From Aestuariivita sp. (lineage in GTDB: Bacteria; Pseudomonadota; Alphaproteobacteria; Rhodobacterales; Rhodobacteraceae): a stretch of 64,000 bases of DNA. The position numbers were made by a program, and so were the translations under genes. Where the stretch lies: contig JAGYKE010000004.1 of assembly GCA_018401465.1 (NCBI GenBank), positions 1,143,857-1,207,856 of the forward strand, in the 5' to 3' direction. Under the pieces are notes generated by a model. It was not told the DNA's origin. It saw only the letters and a list, made by a program, of their open reading frames with translations, and did not search any database. Shown one piece after another: positions 1 through 9,609 of this stretch (position 1 is the stretch's first letter; each line of letters starts with the position of its first letter).

Positions 1-7
1 GCTGCGG

Positions 8-745
8 GTGTTGCGCAACACGTTTTCGCCTGTGGCGGTCGAAGGGCTTGCACGCGAGGTGCTGACGCATCTGTCGGTCCAGTCCGACGCGGACCGCAGC
101 GCGCCCCGGGCCGCGATCTTGACGCTGTGCCGGGCGCTGCGGGCGCCGCATCCCTATTCGGCGCGGATGCAGATCGACCAGCTCCTGTCCTCGGGGCTGT
201 CGATCGATACGATCTTCCGCAAATACCTCGCGGCGGCGGCGGTCGAACTTGGCCGCCAGTGGGAGGACAGCGATGTCAGCTTCGCCGAGGTGGCGGTGGC
301 GCTGGCGCGCATCCACGCGATCCTCGATGATCTGCGCCTGCGCTTTCCGGGTCCGCGGGTGGCGCGACAGCGACGCATCGCCTTTGCCGCCGTGCCGGGC
401 GAACAGCACCGTTTGGGCGTCGACATGGCGACCGATCTGTTCCGGCGTGAGGGCTGGGACGTGACGCATCTCGTCGAGAACGATCACGACAGTCTGGTTG
501 CACAGTTGGACGATACCGATTTCGTGCTGGTTGGCCTGTCGGCTGGAACCAAGGCGAGCATCGCGGCGCTGGTGCGGCTGATCCTTGCGCTGCGGGCGCG
601 GCGGCCGGACCTACGTATCCTCGTCAGCGGGCACGTCGCGGTGGAACGCGCGCAGGTACTGGAAACATTGGGCGTCGATGCCGTCGTGGCCGATGTGCCC
701 GAAGCATTGGCTGCGGTCAGCCATCTGGTCGGATCGACGGATTGA
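8..745 (+). CDS. Cobalamin-binding-type (B12-binding domain) protein, possibly 5'-truncated
   Basis: The 245-residue product looks like a B12-binding-domain sensor or regulator of the broad MerR/AerR/PpaA-associated class. An N-terminal helical cap carries LG-x2-WE (W85, E86) followed by S-F-A-E-V, the usual cap pattern. It is followed by a Rossmann-like half from about residue 122. The signature D-x-H-x2-G appears here as E132-Q-H134-R-L-G, so the axial-ligand histidine is kept and the leading Asp is Glu. No DNA-binding or catalytic domain is visible. The GTG at 8 is only the first in-window start: the frame is open to the left edge, so the true N-terminus may lie outside. Its partner and target are unknown. 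The gene ends 4 bases before the convergent NYN gene. Confidence 0.7.
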   Translation: MLRNTFSPVAVEGLAREVLTHLSVQSDADRSAPRAAILTLCRALRAPHPYSARMQIDQLLSSGLSIDTIFRKYLAAAAVELGRQWEDSDVSFAEVAVALARIHAILDDLRLRFPGPRVARQRRIAFAAVPGEQHRLGVDMATDLFRREGWDVTHLVENDHDSLVAQLDDTDFVLVGLSAGTKASIAALVRLILALRARRPDLRILVSGHVAVERAQVLETLGVDAVVADVPEALAAVSHLVGSTD

Positions 746-749
746 CCGG

Positions 750-1319
750 TTACTTGCTCACCACGGCGATGTCGCGTTCCAAAATCTGTTCGCGTGGGGG
801 GCGGCCGATGATGTCCCTCAGATCGTCCAGTTCGATGAAGTTGTCGGCCTGACGGCGCAGTTCATCCGCGATCATGGGCGGCTGGCTGCGGATCGTCGAC
901 ACGACCGACACCCGCACCCCCTGACGCTGCAGGCTTTCCACCAGCGGACGGAAATCGCCATCGCCCGAGAACAGCACGATGTGATCGACCCGCGGCGCGA
1001 GTTCCATGGCATCGACGGTCAGTTCGATGTCCATGTTGCCCTTCACCTTCCTGCGGCCCTGGCTGTCGGTGTATTCCTTCGCGGGCTTCGTCACCATGTT
1101 GAAGCCGTTGTAGTGCAGCCAGTCGACCAGCGGGCGGATCGGGGAATATTCTTCGTTCTCGAGCAGCGCGGTATAATAGAAAGCGCGGAGCAATTTCCCG
1201 CGTCTTAGGAATTCCTGGCGGAGCAACTTGTAATCGATATCAAAGCCAAGCGCTTTGGCGGCGGCGTATAGGTTCGCGCCGTCGATGAACAGCGCCAGCC
1301 GTTCGTCCTTGTAAAACAT
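750..1319 (-). CDS. NYN domain (LabA/DUF88-type) putative ribonuclease
   Basis: The 189-residue NYN/PIN-like protein starts MFYKDERLALFIDGANLY, with the acidic N-terminal motif F-I-D-G-A-N. Further conserved acids are in NMDIELTVD and the motif F-S-G-D-G-D-F, which together form the metal site of NYN nucleases. Family members are presumed RNA-processing nucleases; the substrate here is unknown. ATG at 1319 is preferred over the upstream in-frame start at 1388 because the NYN fold begins right after it. The gene is divergent from folK across about 140 bases and convergent with the B12-binding gene. Confidence 0.85.
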   Translation of the reverse strand: MFYKDERLALFIDGANLYAAAKALGFDIDYKLLRQEFLRRGKLLRAFYYTALLENEEYSPIRPLVDWLHYNGFNMVTKPAKEYTDSQGRRKVKGNMDIELTVDAMELAPRVDHIVLFSGDGDFRPLVESLQRQGVRVSVVSTIRSQPPMIADELRRQADNFIELDDLRDIIGRPPREQILERDIAVVSK

Positions 1320-1462
1320 CCAACAATCCTTCCGGTGGCCGCCGCGACAATATGGCCGTGAGTGGGTGAATTGGACTTCCCGCAGCAACGATACGAAGGT
1401 AATGGATCGCCCCGTTATCGCAAGTCCCTAAACGTCACGCACTTGTCACACAGGAACGGCGC

Positions 1463-2032
1463 ATGCCAAGGCCTCCGACAGATTTGCTGATCGCGCTCGG
1501 CGGCAATTTGCCGGGCCCCGAGGGATCGCCCGAGGCCAACATCGTGCGCGCGGTGGCCGGGATGGCGGCGGCGGGGCTCGAGGTGCGCGCGGTCAGCCGG
1601 TTCTACCGGACGCCCTGCTTTCCGGCAGGGTCGGGGCCCGATTTCGTTAACGCGGCGGCCGTGGTGCGCGGTGGGGGCGACCCGGCCGGGGTGCTGGCGA
1701 TCCTGCACGCGATCGAGGCCGCGATGGGCCGGGTGCGTACCCAGCGTTGGCAGGAACGGCCCATCGACCTTGACCTGATCGCGGCGGGCGATCTTGTCCT
1801 GCCCGATGCCGCGACCCAGCAGCACTGGCGCGAGCTGGAGCCCGAGGAACAGGCGCGTCTTGCCCCCGACCGGCTGATCCTGCCCCATCCCCGACTGGCC
1901 GACCGCGCCTTCGTGCTGGTGCCGCTGGCCGACATCGCACCGGGCTGGGTTCACCCGGCGACGGGGCGCAGCGTGGTGCAGATGCTGGACGACCTGCCCG
2001 AAGCCGAGCGGGCGGACATTCGCCCGATCTGA
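1463..2032 (+). CDS. folK: 2-amino-4-hydroxy-6-hydroxymethyldihydropteridine diphosphokinase
   Basis: HPPK transfers pyrophosphate from ATP to 6-hydroxymethyl-dihydropterin in folate synthesis. The 189-residue product has the family landmarks in order: L-I-A-L-G-G-N-L near the N-terminus, S-R-F-Y-R-T-P-C-F, the signature R-W-Q-E-R-P-I-D-L-D-L-I, and L-P-H-P-R-L-A-D-R-A-F-V-L-V-P-L. Length is slightly above the usual ~160 because of an insertion around E-L-E-P-E-E-Q. The gene stands alone here, with folP/folB not in the window, and precedes rpoZ by 91 bases. Confidence 0.96.
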   Translation: MPRPPTDLLIALGGNLPGPEGSPEANIVRAVAGMAAAGLEVRAVSRFYRTPCFPAGSGPDFVNAAAVVRGGGDPAGVLAILHAIEAAMGRVRTQRWQERPIDLDLIAAGDLVLPDAATQQHWRELEPEEQARLAPDRLILPHPRLADRAFVLVPLADIAPGWVHPATGRSVVQMLDDLPEAERADIRPI

Positions 2033-2123
2033 GCCGGGGCAAAACCCTGTCAACCCGCCTTGTCAAGCCCGGTCTTTGCGAATACATACGCGCTTTCTGG
2101 ACTCAGATTGAAGGACTTGCCCC

Positions 2124-2477
2124 ATGGCCCGCGTGACGGTGGAAGACTGCGTCGACAAGGTTCCGAACCGGTTCGAACTGGTGATGCTGGCAGCCCATCG
2201 CGCGCGCGAGATCGCGGCCGGATCGCCGATCACGATCGACCGCGACAACGACAAGAACCCCGTCGTTTCGCTGCGCGAGATCGCCGAGGAAACGCAGAGT
2301 GCGGATGAACTGCGCGAACGTCTCATCGAATCGAACCAGACCCAGATCGAGATCGACGAGCCCGAGGATGACCAGATGGCCCTTCTCATGGGGTCCGATC
2401 ATGACCGTCCCGCAGACGACGATCTGTCGGAAGAGAAACTCCTGCGTGCGCTGATGGAGGCGCAAGGGCAGGGCTGA
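2124..2477 (+). CDS. rpoZ: DNA-directed RNA polymerase omega subunit
   Basis: The 117-residue omega chain begins MARVTVEDC and contains the conserved [18 protein letters not shown] core that clamps the beta-prime C-terminus and helps form a ppGpp site. The acidic C-terminal tail is typical of alphaproteobacterial omega. A Shine-Dalgarno-like AAGGAC lies about 7 bases upstream of ATG 2124. It is followed 18 bases later by the ppGpp synthetase/hydrolase gene, the common rpoZ-rel arrangement, so the two are probably co-transcribed. Confidence 0.97.
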   Translation: MARVTVEDCVDKVPNRFELVMLAAHRAREIAAGSPITIDRDNDKNPVVSLREIAEETQSADELRERLIESNQTQIEIDEPEDDQMALLMGSDHDRPADDDLSEEKLLRALMEAQGQG

Positions 2478-2495
2478 GCCCCGGGTGCGGACCGA

Positions 2496-4631
2496 ATGCT
2501 GAGTGCCGACGACCTGATCGAACTGGTCCGCGATTACAACCCGAAGACCAACGCCCGGCGCATCTCGGAAGCTTATGATTTCGCCTGCGCGATGCATGAC
2601 GGGCAGGTGCGTCATTCGGGCGAACCCTATTTCAGTCATCCCGTCGCTGTCGCCGCCATCCTGACCGAACAGCGGCTGGATGACGCGACGATCATCACGG
2701 CCCTTCTGCACGACACGATCGAGGACACCAAGGCGTCCTATGGCGAGGTCGCGCGCCGCTTCGGCGACGAGGTCGCGGGGCTGGTCGACGGGGTGACCAA
2801 GCTCACCAACCTGCAGCTGTCCTCGACCGAGACCAAGCAGGCGGAAAACTTCCGCAAGCTCTTCATGGCGATGTCGAAGGACCTGCGGGTGATCCTCGTC
2901 AAGCTGGCCGACCGGCTCCACAACATGCGCACAATCAAGGCCATGCGCGCGGAGAAGCAGGCCCAGAAAGCGCGCGAGACGATGGATATCTACGCGCCGC
3001 TGGCAGGCCGCATGGGCATGCAATGGATGCGCGAGGAACTCGAAGACCTCGCCTTCCGGGTGCTGAATCCCGAAGGCCGCCAGTCGATCATCCGCCGTTT
3101 CATCACCCTGCAGAAGGAAACCGGCGACGTCATTCACCGCATCACCGGCGACATGCGGCTTGAACTTGACCGCGCGGGCATCGAGGCCGAGGTCTTCGGC
3201 CGCGCCAAGAAACCCTATTCGATCTGGCGCAAGATGCAGGAGAAGGACCAGGGCTTTTCGCGGCTGTCCGACATCTACGGCTTCCGCATCCTGACCGGGT
3301 CCGAGGAAGACTGCTACCGCGCGCTGGGCGCGATCCACCGCCGCTGGCGCGCCGTGCCGGGTCGGTTCAAGGATTACATCAGCCAGCCCAAGTCGAACGG
3401 GTACCGCAGCATCCACACCACCGTGTCGGGCCGCGACGGCAAGCGGGTCGAGGTGCAGATCCGCACCCGCCAGATGCATGACGTGGCCGAAACGGGCGTG
3501 GCCGCGCACTGGTCCTACCGCGACGGCGTGCGGTCGGAAAACCCCTTCGCCGTCGATCCGGCCAAATGGATCGCCTCGCTCACCGAACAGTTCGACACCG
3601 AGGACGATCACGAGGATTTTCTCGAGGCGGTCAAGCTCGAGATGTATTCCGATCAGGTCTTCTGCTTCACGCCGAAGGGGGATGTGGTCAAGCTGCCGCG
3701 CGGGGCCACGCCCATCGACTTTGCCTATGCGATCCACACGCGCATCGGGTCGGCCTGCGTCGGCGCGAAGGTCGACGGCATCCGCGTGCCTTTGTGGACG
3801 CGGCTGAAGAACGGGCAATCGGTGGACATCATCACCGCCGAGGGCCAGACACCGCAGGCCACGTGGCTCGACATTGCGACGACGGGCAAGGCGCGCACCG
3901 CGATCCGCCGCGCCCTGCGCGAGGAAGACCGCGAACGTTTCATCCGGCTGGGGCATGAGCTGGTGCGCGCGGCGCTGGAACATGTGGGGCGCAAGGCGAC
4001 GGACAAGGTGCTCGACACTGCGGCCAAGGCGCTGCGGCTTGACGGGCGCGACACGCTGCTGGCCCGGTTGGGGAGCGCCGAACTCACCACCTATGAAGTC
4101 ATACAGGCGGTCTATCCCGAACTGGCCCCCCAGCGCGGCGATCCGGTGCCGCCGCGCCGCGCGGTGATCGGTCTGCAACCCGGGCAGAGTTTCGAGCGCG
4201 GGTCATGCTGCCAGCCGCTGCCGGGGGAACGGATCATCGGCATCACCTTCCGTGGCAAGGGTGTCGTGGTCCATGCCATCGACTGTGTGCGGCTGGGCGA
4301 TTACGAGGATCAGCCCGAGCGCTGGATCGACTTGCACTGGCACAGCGGATCACATCCCGCCGTTTACACCACCACGCTCGATCTCACGATCGGGAACGAC
4401 GCGGGCGTGCTGGGACGGATTTGCACATTGATCGGCGACCGGAAGGCCAATATCTCGAATCTCGAGTTCTTGGACCGCAAACCCGATTTCTTCCGATTAT
4501 TGATCGATGTCGAACTGCGCGACGTAGAACAATTGCATTCGTTGATGCTGGCGCTCGAGGCGGAAAGCGACATTGCCGCTCTGGCGCGGCATCGCGAAAC
4601 GGCACGGGCGTCCGCCGCGGCAGCAACTTGA
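2496..4631 (+). CDS. Bifunctional (p)ppGpp synthetase/hydrolase (Rel/SpoT family)
   Basis: The 711-residue long RSH enzyme has the full domain order. The HD hydrolase carries the intact H-D-T-I-E-D motif around residue 73, so hydrolysis should be functional. The synthetase domain includes Y-G-F-R-I-L and K-S-N-G-Y-R-S-I-H. It is followed by a TGS domain (V-F-C-F-T-P-K-G-D), a conserved-cysteine region (R-G-S-C-C-Q-P-L-P-G) and a C-terminal ACT domain (V-L-G-R-I-C-T-L-I-G-D). Alphaproteobacteria usually carry this single bifunctional Rel controlling the stringent response. It is named relA, spoT or rsh in different genomes. It lies directly downstream of rpoZ. Confidence 0.96.
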   Translation: MLSADDLIELVRDYNPKTNARRISEAYDFACAMHDGQVRHSGEPYFSHPVAVAAILTEQRLDDATIITALLHDTIEDTKASYGEVARRFGDEVAGLVDGVTKLTNLQLSSTETKQAENFRKLFMAMSKDLRVILVKLADRLHNMRTIKAMRAEKQAQKARETMDIYAPLAGRMGMQWMREELEDLAFRVLNPEGRQSIIRRFITLQKETGDVIHRITGDMRLELDRAGIEAEVFGRAKKPYSIWRKMQEKDQGFSRLSDIYGFRILTGSEEDCYRALGAIHRRWRAVPGRFKDYISQPKSNGYRSIHTTVSGRDGKRVEVQIRTRQMHDVAETGVAAHWSYRDGVRSENPFAVDPAKWIASLTEQFDTEDDHEDFLEAVKLEMYSDQVFCFTPKGDVVKLPRGATPIDFAYAIHTRIGSACVGAKVDGIRVPLWTRLKNGQSVDIITAEGQTPQATWLDIATTGKARTAIRRALREEDRERFIRLGHELVRAALEHVGRKATDKVLDTAAKALRLDGRDTLLARLGSAELTTYEVIQAVYPELAPQRGDPVPPRRAVIGLQPGQSFERGSCCQPLPGERIIGITFRGKGVVVHAIDCVRLGDYEDQPERWIDLHWHSGSHPAVYTTTLDLTIGNDAGVLGRICTLIGDRKANISNLEFLDRKPDFFRLLIDVELRDVEQLHSLMLALEAESDIAALARHRETARASAAAAT

Positions 4632-4661
4632 GACGCGCAAGAGGCGCAGGAGAAGGCTAAC

Positions 4662-5318
4662 TTGGTTTTCAAACGCCGGGAACGCAGGTCGGTCTGGCGC
4701 GCGGGTGTCGAGTTTCTCTATCCGCGCGGTGGCTGGACGCGTGCCTTCCACTATGTGAAGCACCGCGTGCGCCGTCTGCCCGACAGCCCCGAACGCATCG
4801 CGCGCGGGATCTGGGCCGGCGTCTTCACCACCTTCACTCCGTTCTACGGGCTGCATTTCATCGTGGCCGCCATCATCGCGCGGGTGATGCAGGGAAACAT
4901 CCTTGCCGCGCTGATGGCCACGTTCTTCGGCAACCCGCTGACTTATGTGCCGATCGGGGTCGTGTCGCTGCAGACCGGGCACTGGCTTCTGGGGACCGAA
5001 TTCGAGGAATATCACCAGCGGTCCTTCGCGGGGAAGTTCGTCGATGCAGGTCATGACCTTTGGTACAATCTCAAGTCGGTCTTCACCGGAGAAACCCCCG
5101 ACTGGTCGCATCTGGCCGTCTTCTATGACGAGGTCTTCTTTCCCTATCTGGTGGGCGGCATCCTGCCCGGCGTGGTGGCGGCGACGATCTGCTATTACCT
5201 GTCCGTGCCGCTGATCCGCGCCTATCAGCATCGCCGCAAGGGCGCGCTGCGCGCCAAGCTGCTGGAGCTCAAGAAAAAGGCCGCCGCCAAGGCTGACGCG
5301 AAGCGCAAGGCGGACTAG
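4662..5318 (+). CDS. DUF2062 domain membrane protein
   Basis: This 218-residue protein matches the DUF2062 pattern. A basic N-terminus (FKRRERRSVWR) is followed by P-E-R-I-A-R-G-I-W-A-G-V-F, two hydrophobic segments, the conserved F-F-G-N-P-L-T-Y, and a third membrane segment near residues 165-188. The C-terminal tail is very Lys/Ala-rich. The function of this family is not established. The start is TTG at 4662; no ATG fits and the conserved N-terminus begins there. It lies 30 bases after rel and 34 bases before pdxJ, probably in one transcript. Confidence 0.88.
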   Translation: MVFKRRERRSVWRAGVEFLYPRGGWTRAFHYVKHRVRRLPDSPERIARGIWAGVFTTFTPFYGLHFIVAAIIARVMQGNILAALMATFFGNPLTYVPIGVVSLQTGHWLLGTEFEEYHQRSFAGKFVDAGHDLWYNLKSVFTGETPDWSHLAVFYDEVFFPYLVGGILPGVVAATICYYLSVPLIRAYQHRRKGALRAKLLELKKKAAAKADAKRKAD

Positions 5319-5330
5319 ATTTGATCAAAT
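5319..5330. promoter_or_regulatory. 12-bp perfect palindrome upstream of pdxJ
   Basis: ATTTGATCAAAT is a perfect palindrome just after the DUF2062 stop and 22 bases before the pdxJ ATG. It could be an operator or part of a weak hairpin. No matching regulator is evident, so this is an observation only. Confidence 0.25.
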
Positions 5331-5352
5331 TTCCGAATCGGGAGCGTTTCGC

Positions 5353-6102
5353 ATGACCGGCCTGCCTCATCTGCGACTGGGCGTGAACATCGATCACGTC
5401 GCCACCGTCCGCAACGCCCGGGGCGGCGACACGCCCGACCCGCTGCGCGCCGCGAAGCTCGCGGAAGAGGCGGGCGCGGACGGGATCACCGCGCATCTGC
5501 GCGAGGATCGCCGCCATATCTCGGACGCCGATATCGAGGGGCTGATGGAGGTGCTGTCGGTGCCTCTCAACTTCGAGATGGCGGCGACGGCGGAAATGCA
5601 GGCCATCGCGCTGCGCCATCGCCCGCACGCCGTCTGCATCGTGCCCGAAAAGCGCGAGGAGCGCACAACGGAAGGCGGCCTTGAGGTCGCGCGCGAGGAA
5701 AACCGGCTTGCGCATTTCATCGCGCCCCTGCGCGAGGCGGGCTGCCGGGTGTCGATCTTCATCGCCGCCGACCGCCGCCAGATCGAGGCGGCGCACCGGA
5801 TCGGGGCCGAGGTGATCGAACTGCATTCCGGCGCCTATTGCGACGCCCATCACGACGGCGACTTCGCCCGCCGCGACCGCGAACTGGAGGCGCTGCGCGA
5901 GATGTCGGCTTTTGCGCACGGTCTTGGCCTCGAGGTGCATGTGGGCCACGGGCTGACCTATGACACGGTGCAGCCGGTCGCGGCCTTCCCGGAAGTGCGC
6001 GAGCTGAACATCGGTCATTTCCTGATCGGCGAGGCAATCTTCCGCGGCCTCAAACCGGCGATCCACGAGATGCGGCGCCTGATGGACGGGGCGCGCGCGT
6101 GA
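5353..6102 (+). CDS. pdxJ: Pyridoxine 5'-phosphate synthase
   Basis: PdxJ condenses 3-amino-2-oxopropyl phosphate with deoxyxylulose 5-phosphate, the ring-closing step of DXP-dependent vitamin B6 synthesis. The 249-residue TIM barrel shows L-G-V-N-I-D-H-V-A-T at the N-terminus, G-A-D-G-I-T-A-H-L-R-E-D-R-R-H-I, F-E-M-A-A-T, V-P-E-K-R, E-L-H-S-G, and a C-terminal N-I-G-H-F-L-I-G-E-A. Length is normal. In many proteobacteria pdxJ directly precedes acpS; here a hydrolase gene separates them. Confidence 0.97.
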   Translation: MTGLPHLRLGVNIDHVATVRNARGGDTPDPLRAAKLAEEAGADGITAHLREDRRHISDADIEGLMEVLSVPLNFEMAATAEMQAIALRHRPHAVCIVPEKREERTTEGGLEVAREENRLAHFIAPLREAGCRVSIFIAADRRQIEAAHRIGAEVIELHSGAYCDAHHDGDFARRDRELEALREMSAFAHGLGLEVHVGHGLTYDTVQPVAAFPEVRELNIGHFLIGEAIFRGLKPAIHEMRRLMDGARA

Positions 6103-6136
6103 TCTCCGCGGGCGCTGGTCCGCGCCCCGGGCCGTG

Positions 6137-7600
6137 ATGACGCCGCGCCGCCTTGTCTATCTGGCCGTTGCGCTGGTTGCGGTCCTGGGTGGCATCTTCG
6201 TGCTGGAACGGCAACGCGCCGGGGTCGCGATCACACAGACGCGCGTCGGCGAAACGCCGGTCACCGTTTTCGGAACGGGCGGTCCTGTCGTCGTCGTCGC
6301 CCATGGCTTTGCCGGGTCGCGGCAGATGATGCAGGGCTATGCGCTGACGCTGGCGCGGGCGGGCTATCATGTCTTCACCTTCGATTTCGAAGGGCATGGC
6401 CGCCACCCGGTGCCCATGTCGGGCGACGTGAATTCCATCGACGGCACGACGCGCCTTCTGGTGGAACAGACGCTATCAGTTGTCGCGGCGGCGGGGTCGG
6501 ACGGGCCGGTGGCGCTTCTGGGTCATTCCATGGCGACCGATATCCTTGTGCGCGCGGCCCTGGACGCGCCGGATCGGGTCGGGCCGCTGGTCCTTGTCTC
6601 GGCGTTCAGCCAGGCCATCGACGCGACCCATCCGGGTGACATGCTGTTCATCACCGGCGCCTGGGAAGGCGGCCTGCGCGCCTTTGCGCGCGAGGCTGTC
6701 GCGATGGTCGATCCCGCGGCGGGCGAAGGCGACATGGCCCGCGCGGGCGATGTGCGCCGCATGGCCGTGGTCGCGCCTTACGCGGAACATGTGGGTGTGC
6801 TGCACAGCCGGGCGGGGCGGGCGGCGGCGGTCGACTGGCTGAACGGGTTTTACGGGCGCGACGTCACGGTGCCCGTGCCGCCGACAGGGCCGTGGATTCT
6901 TGCGCTGTTGTTCGGGCTGGTGGCGCTGGCGGCGCCTGCGGCGCGGCTCTTGCCCCGCCGCCCAGATCCGGTGCGGGCAATGCCGGGGCCGGTGGGCTTT
7001 GCCGCCGCCGTGCTGCTGCCTGCCGTGGTCGCGCCGCCTCTGGCGGTGCTGGCGGACCCCGGGGTCCTGCCGGTGCTGGTGGCGGATCATCTGGCGATCC
7101 ACCTTGCGCTTTACGGCGCGATCCAGCTTGCCGTGCTGCGCTGGCTGGGCGTGGCCTTCGGGCCGCTGCGGCCCATCGCGACACTGGCCGTGCTGATCTG
7201 GGGATTGGGGGTTCTGGGCTTCATGCTTGACCGTTATGCGGCGAGCTTCTGGCCCATCCCGGAACGCCTGCCTATCGTGGCGGCGCTGGCGCTGGGTGCC
7301 GTGCCCTTCATGCTGGGCGACGCGCTTGTCACCGATGGCGGGCGCGCGGGCCTCTTGCGACGGGTGCTGGCGCGGGTGGCGTTTCTGGGGTCGCTGGGGT
7401 TTGCCGTCGCGCTTGATTTCGAGGGGCTGTTCTTCCTGCTGATGATCGCGCCGGTGGTCGTGCTGTTCTACGCGGTCTTCGGCCTTCTGGGCCGTTGGGC
7501 GGCGCGGCGGCAGGGCGCGATGGGCGCGGGGCTTGGGCTTGGCCTGTGCCTTGCCTGGGCGCTCGGCGTCAGTTTTCCGATGTTTCTGGCCACAGGGTAG
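6137..7600 (+). CDS. Alpha/beta hydrolase fused to a polytopic membrane domain
   Basis: This unusual 487-residue protein begins with a signal anchor (about residues 6-23). A canonical alpha/beta-hydrolase domain follows: A-H-G-F-A-G-S oxyanion region, F-D-F-E-G-H-G, nucleophile elbow L-G-H-S131-M-A, and a likely catalytic His in A-P-Y-A-E-H-V-G. From about residue 250 there are roughly eight hydrophobic segments rich in Leu/Ala/Val. The hydrolase is probably outside the cytoplasm, tethered by the first helix. The substrate is unknown; lipid, ester or peptide are all possible. A GTG at 6134 is an alternative start. It sits between pdxJ and acpS with 34- and 8-base gaps. Confidence 0.82.
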   Translation: MTPRRLVYLAVALVAVLGGIFVLERQRAGVAITQTRVGETPVTVFGTGGPVVVVAHGFAGSRQMMQGYALTLARAGYHVFTFDFEGHGRHPVPMSGDVNSIDGTTRLLVEQTLSVVAAAGSDGPVALLGHSMATDILVRAALDAPDRVGPLVLVSAFSQAIDATHPGDMLFITGAWEGGLRAFAREAVAMVDPAAGEGDMARAGDVRRMAVVAPYAEHVGVLHSRAGRAAAVDWLNGFYGRDVTVPVPPTGPWILALLFGLVALAAPAARLLPRRPDPVRAMPGPVGFAAAVLLPAVVAPPLAVLADPGVLPVLVADHLAIHLALYGAIQLAVLRWLGVAFGPLRPIATLAVLIWGLGVLGFMLDRYAASFWPIPERLPIVAALALGAVPFMLGDALVTDGGRAGLLRRVLARVAFLGSLGFAVALDFEGLFFLLMIAPVVVLFYAVFGLLGRWAARRQGAMGAGLGLGLCLAWALGVSFPMFLATG

Positions 7601-7608
7601 GGGCGGGC

Positions 7609-8052
7609 ATGATCCTTGGCATAGGCACCGATTTGGCCAATATCGAACGGATCGAACGGACGCTGGCGCGCTTCGGCGACCGGTTCCGCGACCGTGTCTT
7701 CACCCCTGCCGAACAGCGCAAGGCCGAACGCCGCAGCGATGTCGCGGGCACCTATGCCAAGCGCTGGGCCGCGAAAGAGGCCTGTTCCAAGGCGCTGGGC
7801 ACCGGGTTGCGCATGGGTATCGCGTGGAAGGACATGGGCGTCACCAACCTGCACACCGGCCAGCCGGTGATGCAGGTCACCGGCTGGGCGGCCGAACGCC
7901 TGCGCGAGATGACGCCCGAAGGGCATGAGGCGATCATCCATGTCAGCCTGACCGACGATCACCCTTGGGCGCAGGCCTTCGTGGTGATCGAGGCGCGCCC
8001 CAAGGGCGCGGACGCGCCTGCCTTGACTTACCCCGGTGCTGCCCGCATGTAG
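7609..8052 (+). CDS. acpS: Holo-[acyl-carrier-protein] synthase
   Basis: AcpS attaches 4'-phosphopantetheine from CoA to the serine of acyl carrier protein. The product (147 residues) begins [17 protein letters not shown], with the Mg-binding Asp in G-T-D. It has the second motif [16 protein letters not shown]. It is a little longer than the usual ~125 residues because of a C-terminal extension. ATG 7609 is chosen because the family fold starts exactly there, although the frame is open further upstream. lepB follows after 31 bases. Confidence 0.95.
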   Translation: MILGIGTDLANIERIERTLARFGDRFRDRVFTPAEQRKAERRSDVAGTYAKRWAAKEACSKALGTGLRMGIAWKDMGVTNLHTGQPVMQVTGWAAERLREMTPEGHEAIIHVSLTDDHPWAQAFVVIEARPKGADAPALTYPGAARM

Positions 8053-8083
8053 CGCGCGACCCCATCCGAAGGAACCTGTCCGC

Positions 8084-8923
8084 ATGGCCGCCACGGAGAA
8101 GAAGAAACCCGGTTTCATCGTCGAAACCGTGAAAACCGTCGTCTATGCCCTGCTGATCGCCGGTGTGTTCCGCACCGTGTTCCTGCAGCCCTTCTGGATT
8201 CCCTCGGGGTCGATGAAGGAGACGCTGCTGATCGGCGATTTCCTCTTCGTCAACAAGATGGCCTATGGCTGGTCCTATGCCTCGTGCCCCAGCGTGCGCA
8301 TCCCGGCGGTCGGGCTTGATATCGACGCCGAAAACCTTTGCGGGTTCCTGCGGGGCAACAACAGCCGCATCTGGGGCGAAGAGCCCGAGCGCGGCGATGT
8401 CGCCGTCTTCCGCCACCCGGTGACGGGCCGCGATTTCATCAAGCGCGTGATCGGCCTGCCCGGCGACCGCATCCAGTTCAAGGGCGGCGTGCTCTTCATC
8501 AACGAGGTGCCGGTCGAGCTTGAAGACGCGGGCATCTTCGAAGAGGTGGTGGAGCTTCAGGGCCCCGGCCGCGTGCGCCCGCGCTGCGCGAACGGCGTGG
8601 TCGGCATGGGCGGTATCTGCGAAAAGCCGCGCCAGATCGAAACCCTGCCCGGTGGGCGCGCGCATGTCGTGCTGAACATCGAGAACCGGTCGACCGACAA
8701 CACCGGCGTCTATACCGTGCCTGCCGGGCATTTCTTCTTCGTCGGTGACAACCGCGACAATTCTTCGGATTCGCGCATCCCGCAAAGCGCGGGCGGTGTG
8801 GGCTTCGTGCCTTACGAAGACCTTGTCGGGCGGGCCGACCGGGTGTTGTTCTCGTCCGCGGGCGCGTCGCTTTTCGCGTTCTGGAGCTGGCGCGGCGACC
8901 GCCTCTTCCACCGGATCGAATGA
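8084..8923 (+). CDS. lepB: Signal peptidase I
   Basis: LepB cleaves signal peptides of exported proteins at the periplasmic face of the inner membrane. The 279-residue protein has an N-terminal membrane segment ([10 protein letters not shown]). The catalytic serine is in [10 protein letters not shown] and the catalytic lysine in [12 protein letters not shown]. Box E is [14 protein letters not shown] 8084 follows a GGAACC-like ribosome site and begins the normal Lys-rich N-terminus. It overlaps rnc by 4 bases (ATGA), indicating translational coupling. Confidence 0.97.
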   Translation: MAATEKKKPGFIVETVKTVVYALLIAGVFRTVFLQPFWIPSGSMKETLLIGDFLFVNKMAYGWSYASCPSVRIPAVGLDIDAENLCGFLRGNNSRIWGEEPERGDVAVFRHPVTGRDFIKRVIGLPGDRIQFKGGVLFINEVPVELEDAGIFEEVVELQGPGRVRPRCANGVVGMGGICEKPRQIETLPGGRAHVVLNIENRSTDNTGVYTVPAGHFFFVGDNRDNSSDSRIPQSAGGVGFVPYEDLVGRADRVLFSSAGASLFAFWSWRGDRLFHRIE

Positions 8924-9609
8924 AGCTCTCGGGTGAACTGACGGCCTTCGAGGACCGGATCGGCCACAGATTTGCCGACCCCGCCCTATTGGTGCGCGCG
9001 GTCACCCATGCGTCGGTCGGCACCCCCCACCGCGAAGACAACCAGCGGCTCGAATTTCTGGGCGACCGGGTTCTGGGTCTTGTCATGGCCGAGGCGCTGC
9101 TGGAAGAGGACCTGCAGGCGCGCGAAGGTCAGTTGGCACCCCGCTTCAACGCGCTGGTGCGGAAAGAGACCTGCGCCAATGTCGCGCGCGACATCGGTCT
9201 TGGCAATGTGCTGCGGCTGGGCCGGTCGGAAATGCTGTCGGGCGGGCGGCGCAAGGAGGCTCTCTTAGGCGACGCGATGGAGGCGGTGATCGCCGCGGTC
9301 TACCGCGACGCGGGCTTCGCTGCGGCCAAGGCGATGGTCCTGCGCCTGTGGGGCGCGCGCATCCGGGCCGTCGAGGACGACGCCCGCGACGCGAAAACCG
9401 CGCTTCAGGAATGGGCGCAGGCGCGCGGCATGCAGCCGCCGCTTTACGTTGAACTGGGCCGCGAAGGGCCCGATCACGCGCCGGTCTTCACCATTGCCGC
9501 GCGCCTGGGCGATGGGCGCGAGGCGCAGGCGCAGGCCGGGTCGAAGCGGCATGCCGAACAGGACGCCGCGCGGGCGCTTCTGACGCGGGCCGAGCGGGAG
9601 GAGGGGTGA
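8920..9609 (+). CDS. rnc: Ribonuclease III
   Basis: RNase III cuts double-stranded RNA, including rRNA precursors. The 229-residue protein carries the signature [13 protein letters not shown] (family consensus NERLEFLGD). The second catalytic cluster is [16 protein letters not shown]-terminal dsRNA-binding domain (K-T-A-L-Q-E-W-A-Q and H-A-E-Q-D-A-A) is present. It overlaps lepB upstream and the EamA gene downstream, each by 4 bases. Confidence 0.97.
   Translation: MKLSGELTAFEDRIGHRFADPALLVRAVTHASVGTPHREDNQRLEFLGDRVLGLVMAEALLEEDLQAREGQLAPRFNALVRKETCANVARDIGLGNVLRLGRSEMLSGGRRKEALLGDAMEAVIAAVYRDAGFAAAKAMVLRLWGARIRAVEDDARDAKTALQEWAQARGMQPPLYVELGREGPDHAPVFTIAARLGDGREAQAQAGSKRHAEQDAARALLTRAEREEG

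Noticed and set aside
6892..7230. Gly/Ala-rich overlapping frames inside the hydrolase-membrane fusion
   Set aside because: Low-complexity shadow frames of a GC-rich membrane segment with no independent start signal.
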